A stretch of 64,000 bases of DNA from Archangium violaceum. Its GTDB lineage: Bacteria > Myxococcota > Myxococcia > Myxococcales > Myxococcaceae. A model generated the notes under the pieces. That model saw nothing but the letters and a program-made list of their open reading frames with translations, was not told where the DNA came from and did no database searches. The position numbers and the translations under genes were made by a program. This document shows, one piece after another, positions 41,118-50,046 of the stretch; the first letter of the stretch is position 1; each line of letters starts with the position of its first letter. The stretch lies in the NCBI RefSeq assembly GCF_016887565.1, contig NZ_CP069396.1, positions 12,010,001 through 12,074,000 of the forward strand, in the 5' to 3' direction.

Positions 41118-42041
41118 TCAGGAGTAGGCCAGGGCAGGCACGGAACGGGACGGCCTGGAGGGGGCCATCGGGTGCGGGAGCGCGAAGGGCAGCACCGAGC
41201 TCAGGTGTGCCCGCTCCTCCGGACTGAGGGCGGCAATGACATCCGGGCGCAGCCGGGCCAGGTGCGCCACCGCACGTGCCCGAGGGCCCTGGAATCGCTC
41301 CAGGAAGTCCGGCTCCGCCGGGAACTGGAAGCCGGGTTCCTCCCGGACGCAATAGAATTGATAGGGATTGGCGTTGGAGGGACGGGAGCCAAAGCGTTGC
41401 AGAAGCTCGCGCGGGGCGTCCTTGACGCGCAACCGCAGGCAGATGGCCAGGGCCTTCTCCGACAGCCCCTGGTACCTGCGCCGCTCCCCCACGCGCTCGA
41501 GCGGGAGAAAGCTGCGATACAGCACCTCCACGTCCGGGTGAACGGTCATCACCATGTCGTCCACGCCCAGCAGGGCCGCGGTCCGGTACACCATCTTGTT
41601 GAGCAGGTGCACCACGCCCACGCTCCGGTGGCGGCGGGCAATGCACAGCGCCCCCACCTCCGCCAGCCGCCGCCCCTGGGCCCGCAGTTCCCCCAGCACG
41701 TCCGCGAATGTCTTGTCCGAGGGGATACCCAGCGGGGAGTCCACATGCAGCGACACCGTCCCCACCACCTCGTCGGCGACCTTGGCCACGAGGATCACCG
41801 TCGAGGGGAGCAGCAGGTGCGGCGTCACCTGCACGCCCTCGGGGCGCGGGGAGATCAGCCCGCGGTGCACGTAGCCTTCGTGGAGTACCCGCGCGGCAGC
41901 CTCCAGCTCCGCGGGGCTCTCCGCCACCTTGATGCTCACGCATGCCAGGCTTGCGGAGTCGATGCGAGAAATCGAGCGGACCAGCCGCTCCTGCATTTCC
42001 TGGGGAAGCCACCGCAGACAGTGTCGGACGAGATGTCTCAT
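41118..42041 (-). CDS. FeeM-type N-acyl amino acid synthase / autoinducer-synthase-like acyltransferase
   Basis: A 307-residue GNAT-fold acyltransferase. Core elements are ACVSIKVAESPAELEAAARVLHEGYVHRGLI, the strand VILVAKVADEVVGTVSLHVDSPLGIPSD, and the CoA/ACP-proximal EVGALCIARRHRSVGVVHLLNKMVYRTA. This order is typical of FeeM-domain N-acyl amino acid synthases from environmental DNA and myxobacteria. It would join an acyl group from ACP to an amino acid. ATG 42,041 is preferred because the 62 preceding residues look non-coding. It is divergent from an FAD oxidase gene across 310 bp. Confidence 0.8.
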   Translation of the reverse strand: MRHLVRHCLRWLPQEMQERLVRSISRIDSASLACVSIKVAESPAELEAAARVLHEGYVHRGLISPRPEGVQVTPHLLLPSTVILVAKVADEVVGTVSLHVDSPLGIPSDKTFADVLGELRAQGRRLAEVGALCIARRHRSVGVVHLLNKMVYRTAALLGVDDMVMTVHPDVEVLYRSFLPLERVGERRRYQGLSEKALAICLRLRVKDAPRELLQRFGSRPSNANPYQFYCVREEPGFQFPAEPDFLERFQGPRARAVAHLARLRPDVIAALSPEERAHLSSVLPFALPHPMAPSRPSRSVPALAYS

Positions 42042-42351
42042 GCCGACCAGCAGAGCAATTCCTGGACCAACCCCGGGGCACGCGCGCATTCCCTGTGGAG
42101 ACTCACATCGCGTGTCGGGCGCGACAGCCCTCGAGCCGTAGACAGTTCCCCACAGTCTGTTGGGTGATGCCCACGAAAAGCCGGCTCCGAGAGGCGGCGC
42201 GGCCGCCGGCCCTGGGGATGACGTCACATTTTCTCATTGCACCCGGCGCGCTTTAATGCATCTCTAGACAGACACATCCACAGCGTGCCTCCGCAAGTGA
42301 TTGCGACCCTGCCGCGTCCCTCCCTCTCTGCCAGATCACGGGTCCACTGCC
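42042..42351. other. 310-bp divergent intergenic region
   Basis: The region lies between the FeeM-like gene and the FAD oxidase gene, so it holds both promoters. A relatively AT-rich stretch (TTTAAT at 42,252) is the best -10 candidate for the oxidase, but no matching -35 is seen. Confidence 0.3.
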
Positions 42352-43974
42352 ATGTCTCTCCCTTCTTCCACCGAGTTGTCCACGCAGACCCTGGAAGCTC
42401 TGGCCGGAATTGTCGGCCCGCAGTGGCTCCGCACCGGAGAGGAGGCTTGGAAGCGGGGCACGAGCACCACGTCCGTGAGCAGGCGTGTCCCGGCGGTGGT
42501 CTTCCCCGCGTCGACGCGTGAGATCGTGGCCCTGGTGGAGCTGGCCAACGCGCAAGGGCTAGCCCTGTACCCGGTGAGCACCGGCCGTAACTGGGGCTAC
42601 GGCTGCGGGGCGCCCGTGCGGGATGACTGCGTGGTGGTGGACCTGTCGCGGATGGACCGCATCGTGTCGCTCGACGCGGAACTGGGCCTCGTCACCGTCC
42701 AACCAGGGGTGACGCAGAGGATGCTGAGTCAGTACCTCCGAGAGCACCAGCTTCCCTTCCTGGTGCCCGTCACGGGGGCCGGCCCGGATTGCAGCCTGCT
42801 GGGCAACGCCCTGGAGCGCGGCTACGGCATCACCCCGCATGCGGACCACTTCGGCGCCATCACCCGGCTGGAGGCGGTGCTACCGGACGGCTCGCTGTAC
42901 CGGTCCGCGCACGGGGACCTTGGGGGACAGCGGGTGGACCAGGCCTTCAAGTGGGGCGTCGGCCCGTACCTGGACGGGCTCTTCTCCCAGAGCAACCTGG
43001 GCATCGTCACCGAGCTCACCTTCGTGCTCGCCCGGAGGCCCGAGCACCTGGAGGCCTTCTTCTTCTGGGTGCCCGAGGACACGGGGCTGGAGGACGCGGT
43101 GGGTGCCATCCGCGAGACGCTGCGGGAGCTGGGCGGGGTGGTGGGCGCCATCAACCTCCTCAACCCCCAGCGCGTGCTGTCCATGGTCGCGCCCTACCCG
43201 CGCAACCGGGTGCCGCGCGGTGAGGTGCTCTCCGCGGAGCTTCTGGCCGAGCTGTCCTCCCGGCATGGCGTGGCGGCGTGGACGGGCACCGGAGGCCTGT
43301 ACGGCACGCGCGAGGTGGTGCGCGCCGCGCGGAGCACCATCCGGCGGAGGCTGGGGCGGGTGGCGCGGCGCCTCGTGTTCCTGGGTGCGGATCAGGCCCG
43401 CATGCTGGGCCAGTGGCTCCCCCGGCTGCCACTGGGACTAGGCGCGAAGCTGTCCCCGCAGGCGCGCATCCTGTCCAACGTGGTGAGCGTCCTGGAGGGG
43501 GTCCCCACACAGATGGCCTTGCCACTGGCCTACTGGAAGTCAGGCCGACGCCCGCCGGAAGGGGCTCCCCTGAACCCACACGCGGATGGCTGCGGTCTGC
43601 TGTGGACCTCTCCGCTCGTACCCATGGTGCCGGAGTTGGTGCGCACCTACGTGCGGACCGTGCGGGAGGTCACCGCGCGGCACCGCATGGAGCCGCTCAT
43701 CACCCTCACCTCGCTGTCCGACCGCTGCTTCGACAGCTCCATCCCGCTGCTGTTCGACCGGGAGGATCCGGACGAGGCCGCCCGCGCGCTCGCCTGCCAG
43801 CAGGCATTGCTGGACACCTGCCGCCGCGAGGGATTCCTGCCCTACCGCGTGGGGACCCACACCATGCGCTGGCTCGCCGAGCAGGCTCCCCAGGCCTGGC
43901 GGCTCACCGAGCACCTCAAGCGCGCCCTGGACCCGCGCCAGGTGCTCGCGCCTGACCGGTATTCCGGCCTGTGA
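42352..43974 (+). CDS. FAD-dependent oxidoreductase of the VAO/4-cresol-dehydrogenase type
   Basis: A 540-residue PCMH-type flavoprotein. The FAD-binding domain (about 35-215) shows PASTREIVALVELANAQG, then YPVSTGRNWGYGCGAP, then LVTVQPGVTQRML and GPDCSLLGNALERGYG. A substrate/cap domain (about 225-480) and the C-terminal FAD-oxidase element (HLKRALDPRQVLAPDRY) follow. This family oxidises phenolic or alcohol side chains. The histidine or tyrosine used for covalent flavin attachment is not obvious. It stands alone; any link to the divergent acyltransferase is speculative. Confidence 0.85.
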   Translation: MSLPSSTELSTQTLEALAGIVGPQWLRTGEEAWKRGTSTTSVSRRVPAVVFPASTREIVALVELANAQGLALYPVSTGRNWGYGCGAPVRDDCVVVDLSRMDRIVSLDAELGLVTVQPGVTQRMLSQYLREHQLPFLVPVTGAGPDCSLLGNALERGYGITPHADHFGAITRLEAVLPDGSLYRSAHGDLGGQRVDQAFKWGVGPYLDGLFSQSNLGIVTELTFVLARRPEHLEAFFFWVPEDTGLEDAVGAIRETLRELGGVVGAINLLNPQRVLSMVAPYPRNRVPRGEVLSAELLAELSSRHGVAAWTGTGGLYGTREVVRAARSTIRRRLGRVARRLVFLGADQARMLGQWLPRLPLGLGAKLSPQARILSNVVSVLEGVPTQMALPLAYWKSGRRPPEGAPLNPHADGCGLLWTSPLVPMVPELVRTYVRTVREVTARHRMEPLITLTSLSDRCFDSSIPLLFDREDPDEAARALACQQALLDTCRREGFLPYRVGTHTMRWLAEQAPQAWRLTEHLKRALDPRQVLAPDRYSGL

Positions 43975-44552
43975 TGAACCGATACACTGGAACCTGCACT
44001 TCCTTGAGGGGGTGTACTGGCAGCGTGATGGTCACGCGCTCACTTAAGGGTGGCGGACCTGTGGCAGTATGTGGGTGCCGTCCTGACGGCCGCAGGTGCT
44101 CACAGGCCCAGCCCCTCTGCCATCCCCTCCTGCGAGGACAGCCTGGCCAGGGGGGTGCCCCAAGGGGGCTGCACCGCCTCTGCACCGGCCTGGCGCACTG
44201 CCCAGCAGCCACCCCACCAACAAGCCCGAGGCGATGACGAGGGGTCGTGGGAGTGCGGCCCCTCCCATTCCAGAGGAAGGCCGGAGGGGCCCCACCGCTC
44301 ACCACGGTCCACCGTGGGCGAGTTCCAGGCCATGGGGCCGCAGCAGACGGCCAGACCTCCGAGCAGGGCGAAGCTCAACAAGCGCGTGCGCCTGCTCTCG
44401 GTCCCGTGAGCCGCGCTGAGGACTCATTCACGGCCAGAGGTGGGCTCCGGGCACGTCATCCTCTGACGCGGCGTCATGAACGGACACAGTTCGGCTGGCG
44501 CTCTACCGGATGTGAGTGTTCACCTGAATCAAGAACCCACACCCCTCTTTCC
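43975..44552. other. 578-bp spacer carrying a dispersed-repeat copy
   Basis: No gene is supported. The only structured part is the dispersed repeat at 44,105-44,240. The long plus-strand frame through it is an upstream read-through of the metallopeptidase gene and is not coding here. Confidence 0.5.
44105..44240 (+). repeat. dispersed repeat family, copy
   Basis: CCTGGCCAGGGGGGTGCCCC, GGGGGCTGCACCGCCTCTGC and CCGGCCTGGCGCACTGCCC follow the order of the repeat at 34,055 (inverse) and 51,585. No transposase sequence precedes it. Confidence 0.6.
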
Positions 44553-45953
44553 TCATCCCGTGCAGGGAAGGATGCGGAGGATCTTGATTCTGGTCGCGCC
44601 GCTGCCCGGTGCGGCGAAGGCCACGCTCCCATCCGGGAAGGCCACGAAGTCCTGATAGCGGTTGCCCTTCACATCCACCTGCAGGGCCGGGCCGTTCGCG
44701 GCACCGGTCGCGCGATCCAGTGCCTGGACGTAGAGCTTGCGGCTGGTGTCGCTCCGGAGCAGCTCTCCCGTCCGCGTCGAGGTCTCCCAGGCCGCCAGGA
44801 GCTGGTTCTGGCCATAGGCGGCCAGGTGGGGCGCCCGGTCGTTGAGGCCCGCATCACTCGCCAGGACGATGTCCTTGTCGGCGGCACCGTCCACGAAGTG
44901 CAGGAGGTGCACGTCCGCGAGCCCGTTGGCGTTGGGGGTCTGCCCCGAGCGGATGTTGCTCGTCGTGAGCCAGTCCCCCCCACCCGTGGCCGTCACCAGG
45001 TTGCCCAGGTTCGAGTAGGAGAGGTCAACGGGCTGGATGGTCTTGTAGGTGGGGGCGAAGGCGATCCGGTTGTTGTTGTCGGTCTTGCAGATGGAGACGA
45101 ACTTGCGGGCCGTCGGATCCCAGATGAGCCGCTCATAACCGCTGTGGCTGCAACCCCAATCGAAGCCGCCGGCCTGGAGCTTTCCGTCGGTGCCGACGAC
45201 CTTCATCCGGTCGCCCTGGTGGATGTTGATGCAGCCGTTCTGCGAGACACTGATGGCGGCGCCGAAGTAGCCCGCGTAGCGCGTGCCGTCGAACGCGATG
45301 CGCCCGTGGTGGGCGTACCACCAGATCATGTAGACGCTGGGGCCCGTGGGTCCGGTGGAATAGGGCGGCAGGGTCTCGCTGGAGCTCGTCAGGACGGTGG
45401 CCCACGTCTCGGTGCCGCCGTCGAAGCGCACCATGTACATGTCGTAACAGGGCACGGGCGGGTTGGGAGGGCTCCCGCAGAGGTTGGTCGGTGCACCGCA
45501 ATTGAGCGTGCCCCCGCCCTTCGCATTCCGTGTCAACAACAGCGTGCCCCCTGTGTTGTCGGCGTACAGGTCGGCGAAATCATTCGCTGGCAAGCCGAAG
45601 GACGTCCCCACCGGCAGATCGCTCGCATCGAGCTGGGTGATGTGCACCTTGCCGTCATTGCCCATCCAGGCCAGGCGCGAGCCTCCGGACGGAATGGGGG
45701 AGATGACGAGGGGCTTGAGCGCCACTTCGTCCTCGTTGGTCACGACCGTCGCGCCGACATCGATTTCGGTGATGCGCACGCGCTCCCGGGTGATGTCGCA
45801 GCTGGCGTCGGCGGCGGGAGCGTTTGGAGCCGGAGCCTCCGATGGTGGGGCGTCGCCGCCGGTGGCGGCCGGAGCAGGCGCGTCGCCAGTACAGGCCATG
45901 GATACGAACCAACCGCAAACCAGGACCAACGAACCCATGAGTTTATTCTTCAT
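44553..45953 (-). CDS. lipoprotein, probable beta-propeller
   Basis: A 466-residue lipoprotein (MKNKLMGSLVLVCGWFVSMAC, lipid Cys21) with an Ala/Pro linker, then strand-rich repeats with SRLAWMGNDGKVHITQLDAS, GRIAFDGTRYAGYFGA, ERLIWDPTARKFVSICKTD and LLAAWETSTRTGELL. This pattern suggests a secreted beta-propeller. Several cysteine pairs suggest disulfides. No named family fits with confidence. It is divergent from the DUF6055 metallopeptidase lipoprotein (195 bp apart). A 254-bp copy of its 3' end is at 39,041. Confidence 0.7.
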   Translation of the reverse strand: MKNKLMGSLVLVCGWFVSMACTGDAPAPAATGGDAPPSEAPAPNAPAADASCDITRERVRITEIDVGATVVTNEDEVALKPLVISPIPSGGSRLAWMGNDGKVHITQLDASDLPVGTSFGLPANDFADLYADNTGGTLLLTRNAKGGGTLNCGAPTNLCGSPPNPPVPCYDMYMVRFDGGTETWATVLTSSSETLPPYSTGPTGPSVYMIWWYAHHGRIAFDGTRYAGYFGAAISVSQNGCINIHQGDRMKVVGTDGKLQAGGFDWGCSHSGYERLIWDPTARKFVSICKTDNNNRIAFAPTYKTIQPVDLSYSNLGNLVTATGGGDWLTTSNIRSGQTPNANGLADVHLLHFVDGAADKDIVLASDAGLNDRAPHLAAYGQNQLLAAWETSTRTGELLRSDTSRKLYVQALDRATGAANGPALQVDVKGNRYQDFVAFPDGSVAFAAPGSGATRIKILRILPCTG

Positions 45954-46148
45954 GTCTATCATCCGGGGGGTACGTGTTGCCGACACGTTGATAGCATCAT
46001 CTTGGATGGAGGGTCTGATTCCTGTCTTCTTGGAAGTCGGAACGCTGGAGATTCAGCGCAACCCTTTCCGATCATCGTTTCCATTGAATTACTGTTTTGG
46101 CATGTTACACAGAAACGATTTGTCGAGCAGGCAAGAGAGTGTGAGACC

Positions 46149-48050
46149 ATGAGAATCCATAAGACACTGCGAATTCCAGCCCTTCTGCTCTTGATGGGCG
46201 CCTTCGGAACCGGGTGTGCCCAGGACGAAGGGATGACGCAAGGAGAGGACTTCTCCAGCGAATGCACCGGTGACGAATGCACCGGCGGCAGCGGTGAGTC
46301 CGCGACATTGGCCGCGTGCGATCCCGGAACCACGACGACGGCCTGGGCGACGAGCTGCCCGACCTCACCACCAGCCTGCACCGCGGGCACCTGGACCGCG
46401 GGCGGACCGGATCCGGATCACACCAACTTCAAACTGATCCGGGAGTCCGCGCACTTCGCAATCTATTCGGACGAGGCCATCTCCAGCACCACGGCTCAAG
46501 CCGCGCTCGACACGCTCGAGAACACGATCTGGAAGACCTACTTCGGAGCGCCGATCTTCTTCAAGGAACCGCTCTGCAACCTGTCGAACAAGACCAAGGT
46601 CAGCATCCACGTCCACTCCAACTGGGGTCTCACCGGTGGCGCCTGGAGCTCGACACGGATGGGAATGTGGATCGGAACCGGCGCGCTCAATGATCACTGG
46701 GGGCTCGCGCACGAGTTCATGCACGCCGTGCAGAGCGTGAGCGGCGGCATGACCTGCAACCAGTCGAACACCTGCGGCTGGATCTACGAGAGCCACGCCA
46801 ACTTCATGCCGCACCAGCTCCCCGAGTACCGCAATGAGGTGCACTGCTCGGAGATGTCCGTGAACGCGCCGCACGTCTATCTGGGCTCGACGCGTGATCG
46901 CTACTGCAACTGGCAGTTCATGGAGTTCTTGAAGGACAAGCACTGCTACAGCGCGGTCAATGAAATCTGGACGAGCAGCCCGAGCAATGACCCGTTCTCG
47001 CAAATCATGAAGACGCGCGGCTGGAACATCAGCCAGATGAACGACTTCTTCGGCGAGTGGGCGATGCACAACGTGACCTGGGATTACAAGGATCCGCCCC
47101 CGACCAGCGGCGCCAACCAGGGTCCGACCTATCGCGCGAGGTACGGCTCGATCATGAGCAAGTCGAGGCCGGAGCAGCGCCTCCGGCTGACCCAGCTCGA
47201 GCCGCTGGATGGGAACTACGCGACGAACCGGCGCTTCGTGACGCCGACCGGCTGGGCTCCGCAGCGCTGGGGCTACAACATCGTGCGGCTCTACCCGGAG
47301 GCGGGCGCCACGAGCGTGACCGTGACCTTCCGCGGCGTGACGCAGAGCGGGGCGGACTCCGATTGGCGCTGGGGCCTGGTCGCCACGGACAGCGCCATCA
47401 CCACGCCACGCTATAGCGCTCTGCAGCGCGGCGCGAATGGGGAGATCAACTTCTGCGTCAATTCCGGCGAAGCGCTCTTCCTGGTCGTGGTTGGAACGCC
47501 CTCGGTGCAGAAGCAGATCGTCTGGGATCAGCAGTACAACACCATCCATCGCTACCCGTGGATGGTGCAGCTCACGAATGCCTGGCCCGAGGGGTTCAAG
47601 ACCGGCACGCGGGACGCCTGTCCTTCGGGAACGCAGCGTCACTCGAACGGCGGCGGCTGTGTCATCAGCAGCGTTCCGGCGAGCGTGTATGTCGGGCCCT
47701 ATGCTCAGGTGCTCGGCGGGAGCGTGAGCGGCTCGGCGCGCATCGAGGATCACGCCGTCGTCCTGTCGGGCAACGTCTCCGGGGGCACCGTCACCGGCCT
47801 GTCCGTGCTGACGAACGGCTTCAGCGTGAGCGGCTCGGCCAGGGTCGCCTCCACCTTCTACCCACTCGGCTTCTACGAGGGCCAGCAAGCGGTGTCCGGA
47901 ACGGCGCAACTCATCGGCGACCTCGAATACCGGGGCGTGGGCCTGAACAAGTCGAGCGGCACGTACTTCGGTTTCGTCGATTCGAGCACTCCGGCCGCCT
48001 CGAACACGACGGACGTCACGATCGCACCGCCCTACGCCTGGCGGCCGTAG
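46149..48050 (+). CDS. lipoprotein metallopeptidase-like protein (DUF6055) with beta-helix tail
   Basis: A 633-residue lipoprotein (MRIHKTLRIPALLLLMGAFGTGC, lipid Cys23). After a Cys-rich linker, a zincin-like domain carries H188-E-F-M-H192 within WGLAHEFMHAVQ, with E214/H216 in YESHANF as possible further ligands. The domain order resembles DUF6055/Svx-type secreted proteins. The last 110 residues (SVYVGPYAQVLGGSVSGSARIEDHAVVLSGNVSGGTVTG) form short hexapeptide-like beta-helix repeats. The frame is open upstream to 44,247 but is anticoding there. A collapsed copy is at 54,576-54,691. Confidence 0.82.
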   Translation: MRIHKTLRIPALLLLMGAFGTGCAQDEGMTQGEDFSSECTGDECTGGSGESATLAACDPGTTTTAWATSCPTSPPACTAGTWTAGGPDPDHTNFKLIRESAHFAIYSDEAISSTTAQAALDTLENTIWKTYFGAPIFFKEPLCNLSNKTKVSIHVHSNWGLTGGAWSSTRMGMWIGTGALNDHWGLAHEFMHAVQSVSGGMTCNQSNTCGWIYESHANFMPHQLPEYRNEVHCSEMSVNAPHVYLGSTRDRYCNWQFMEFLKDKHCYSAVNEIWTSSPSNDPFSQIMKTRGWNISQMNDFFGEWAMHNVTWDYKDPPPTSGANQGPTYRARYGSIMSKSRPEQRLRLTQLEPLDGNYATNRRFVTPTGWAPQRWGYNIVRLYPEAGATSVTVTFRGVTQSGADSDWRWGLVATDSAITTPRYSALQRGANGEINFCVNSGEALFLVVVGTPSVQKQIVWDQQYNTIHRYPWMVQLTNAWPEGFKTGTRDACPSGTQRHSNGGGCVISSVPASVYVGPYAQVLGGSVSGSARIEDHAVVLSGNVSGGTVTGLSVLTNGFSVSGSARVASTFYPLGFYEGQQAVSGTAQLIGDLEYRGVGLNKSSGTYFGFVDSSTPAASNTTDVTIAPPYAWRP

Positions 48051-48075
48051 TGTAGAGGTGGAGGCCGCTCGTCTT

Positions 48076-48247
48076 GACGGAGAAGGGTATGCGAACGCTG
48101 GAACAGCAAGAGACATCAATGTTGGCGTCTTCGCTGAAACGGAGGACGGACGCTTCGAGCTGACTCCGCTGTCCCAGACGCTGGGTGCCGACGAGCATGG
48201 ATGGAGGAGGAAAAGCTCGCTGAGGGCTCGCGTGCCGCGCCGGACCT
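48076..48247 (+). pseudogene. chimeric remnant: O-methyltransferase 5' pieces joined to the 251-residue protein's 3' end
   Basis: 48,076-48,119 matches the ribosome site and first codons of the O-methyltransferase (about 2,842-2,887). 48,120-48,183 then matches 3,066-3,130 of the same gene, with about 180 bp deleted. 48,186-48,247 matches 20,460-20,519, the end of the kinase-N-lobe-like membrane gene and its downstream flank. The joins are out of frame, so nothing is translated usefully. Confidence 0.8.
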
Positions 48248-48388
48248 CCCGCGGTGGCCAGAAGCCGTCGAAAGATGGCCTTCTGGCCACTCGCCAGATG
48301 GGGCGCGTTCTTCATAATGGCAGACATCGAACACGGGCCCCGATGCACGGGATGGCTCCGTTCGTTCGCTGAAAGCCATGGTCCCCAG

Positions 48389-49108
48389 ATGTCTCAACAG
48401 TCGAAGAAGCTTCAGGTGGGAATCCTCGTGTGTCCGGGCTTCGCCATCGTGGATACCATTGGAATCCACTCGGTGTTTGGCTTCATCCCCGATACCGAGG
48501 TGCACCTGCTGTGGAAGGACAAGGAATTGATCGAGGCCATTCCACGCTTCCCCGTGCACGCCACCACCACTTTCAGGGAGAGCCCCAAGGACTTCGACGT
48601 CCTGTGCGTCGGGGCCTGCCCCAACGAGATCCTGCGCGATGAAGAGACGCTCGCGTTCTTGAAGGATCGGGGCAGCCGCGCGGGCTACCTCGTCGGTGTC
48701 TGCAGTGGCTCGCTCGTCCTGGGTGCCGCGGGCCTGCTCGAGGGATACCGGGCCACGAGCAATTTCCACGTCATGGATCTCCTGCCTCACTTCGGGGCGA
48801 TTCCCACGAGGGAGAACGTGGTGATCGACAGGAACCGCTACACCTCGGGACCGGCCACTGGCGGATTCGATTGTGGCCTGCGAGTGCTGGAGAAGCTACG
48901 TGGGGAGGAGGTCGCGAAGCTCAGCGAGCTGAGCATGGAGTACACCGCCCAGCCTCCTTTCGGCACCGGAAGCCCGGAGCTCGCCGGACCCGAATTGACG
49001 AGGAAGGCGCTCCAGCTCTTCGCTCACTTCACCGAGGAGACCCGCCGGACGGTGCGGGATTTGCCCTTGCGCCGGGCTGGTGCAGGGGGGAGCGAGAAGG
49101 GCCGCTGA
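48389..49108 (+). CDS. DJ-1/PfpI-family protein (isonitrile-hydratase-like)
   Basis: A 239-residue class I glutamine-amidotransferase-fold protein. The nucleophile is C105 in GVCSGSLVLGAAGLL, followed by the GYRATSNFH segment and VIDRNRYTSGPATGGFDCGL characteristic of the InhA/isonitrile-hydratase and AraC-associated PfpI subgroup. No AraC-type DNA-binding domain is attached. ATG 48,389 was chosen over upstream starts that cross remnant sequence; no strong ribosome site is seen. Confidence 0.87.
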   Translation: MSQQSKKLQVGILVCPGFAIVDTIGIHSVFGFIPDTEVHLLWKDKELIEAIPRFPVHATTTFRESPKDFDVLCVGACPNEILRDEETLAFLKDRGSRAGYLVGVCSGSLVLGAAGLLEGYRATSNFHVMDLLPHFGAIPTRENVVIDRNRYTSGPATGGFDCGLRVLEKLRGEEVAKLSELSMEYTAQPPFGTGSPELAGPELTRKALQLFAHFTEETRRTVRDLPLRRAGAGGSEKGR

Positions 49109-49209
49109 CAAGGGCTCCTGCTTCACCCTGCATCTGCCTCGCGTCCCGCCCCCACCTGAGAGCGCCCGCTCCTCGCCGGCGGCTCCCATGCAGCCCCCTC
49201 GGCCGTCGC

Positions 49210-49239
49210 CCTGAACGCTGGTGCCGGACGGCGTTCAGG
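49210..49239. terminator. bidirectional terminator-like hairpin
   Basis: CCTGAACGC (49,210-49,218) and GCGTTCAGG (49,231-49,239) form a perfect 9-bp stem with a 12-nt loop between the convergent PfpI and DUF4386 genes. The 3' arm overlaps the DUF4386 stop codon. No T-tract follows on either side. Confidence 0.45.
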
Positions 49240-49954
49240 AGCGGGTGGCTTGCCTGGCTTCGAACGCCGATGGGTTGAAGCCTTTTGCCAACAGCCATAT
49301 CGGCATCAGGATGATCTCGAAAACCATGACCGGAATGGCGAGAATCGCTCCTCGACCGCTCGGCGAGGTATCGATAACACCCAACAAAGGAAGTATGGCC
49401 ATTGGCAACAACATGGCGTACCCAACGACACCGACCGCGGAAACGGGCCGTGGAACGAGCCGGGACTTCCACAGCAAGCTGGCAAGAATGACGCCACCAA
49501 GACCCAGGAAAAGCAACATCATGGGCGTCAAACACAGATATTTGGCCTGTTTGAGCAACAAGCCCGCCGTTTGATAATGGGCGGCATCCGCCGCGCCCGA
49601 GCTGATGTACTCCTGGCTCAGCGGGATGAGCAACAAGGCGCAGACGACGCCAATGACCAGGAAGACGCACTCCAACATCCGCATGCCCACGTACCCGAGG
49701 GCCATGCTCTCATCGTGCTTCCTGAGGAGTGGAAACATGAGAAGCCCGATGAAGACAATGCCAATGTCATTGAGCAGCCAGAGGAGCACTCCGCTGACCA
49801 CGGAGGCGCTCCTGGAAGAAACCGTGGTCAGATAATCAGGCGTATCGACGACGGAGTCCAAGAGCGTGCTGCCGGCGACGCTGCCAAAGGCCGTGATCAA
49901 AAACAGGGAAGCGACCAATATTTCTGTTCTTCGGTGGGTTGCTTCGAGCGTCAT
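49235..49954 (-). CDS. DUF4386 membrane protein
   Basis: A 239-residue inner-membrane protein with six or seven hydrophobic helices. The opening HRRTEILVASLFLITAFGSVAGSTLLD and the middle GYVGMRMLECVFLVIGVVCALLLIPLS are typical of DUF4386 proteins, whose function is unknown. AGGAGC precedes ATG 49,954. It is divergent from a LysR-type gene (92 bp between starts), which probably regulates it. Base composition is lower in GC than flanking genes. Confidence 0.85.
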   Translation of the reverse strand: MTLEATHRRTEILVASLFLITAFGSVAGSTLLDSVVDTPDYLTTVSSRSASVVSGVLLWLLNDIGIVFIGLLMFPLLRKHDESMALGYVGMRMLECVFLVIGVVCALLLIPLSQEYISSGAADAAHYQTAGLLLKQAKYLCLTPMMLLFLGLGGVILASLLWKSRLVPRPVSAVGVVGYAMLLPMAILPLLGVIDTSPSGRGAILAIPVMVFEIILMPIWLLAKGFNPSAFEARQATRS

Positions 49955-50046
49955 GCATTGCTCCTGGTGGGCGAACATCACCCTACCCGTGCGAAAACAG
50001 GCGCCCAACGGATGTTTTCGGGACACCTGCGTGCAAAAATGTGCGC

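Noticed and set aside
44247-46148. Upstream 634-codon extension of the DUF6055 gene
   Set aside because: It is antisense to a real lipoprotein gene, and the signal peptide and ribosome site start at 46,149.
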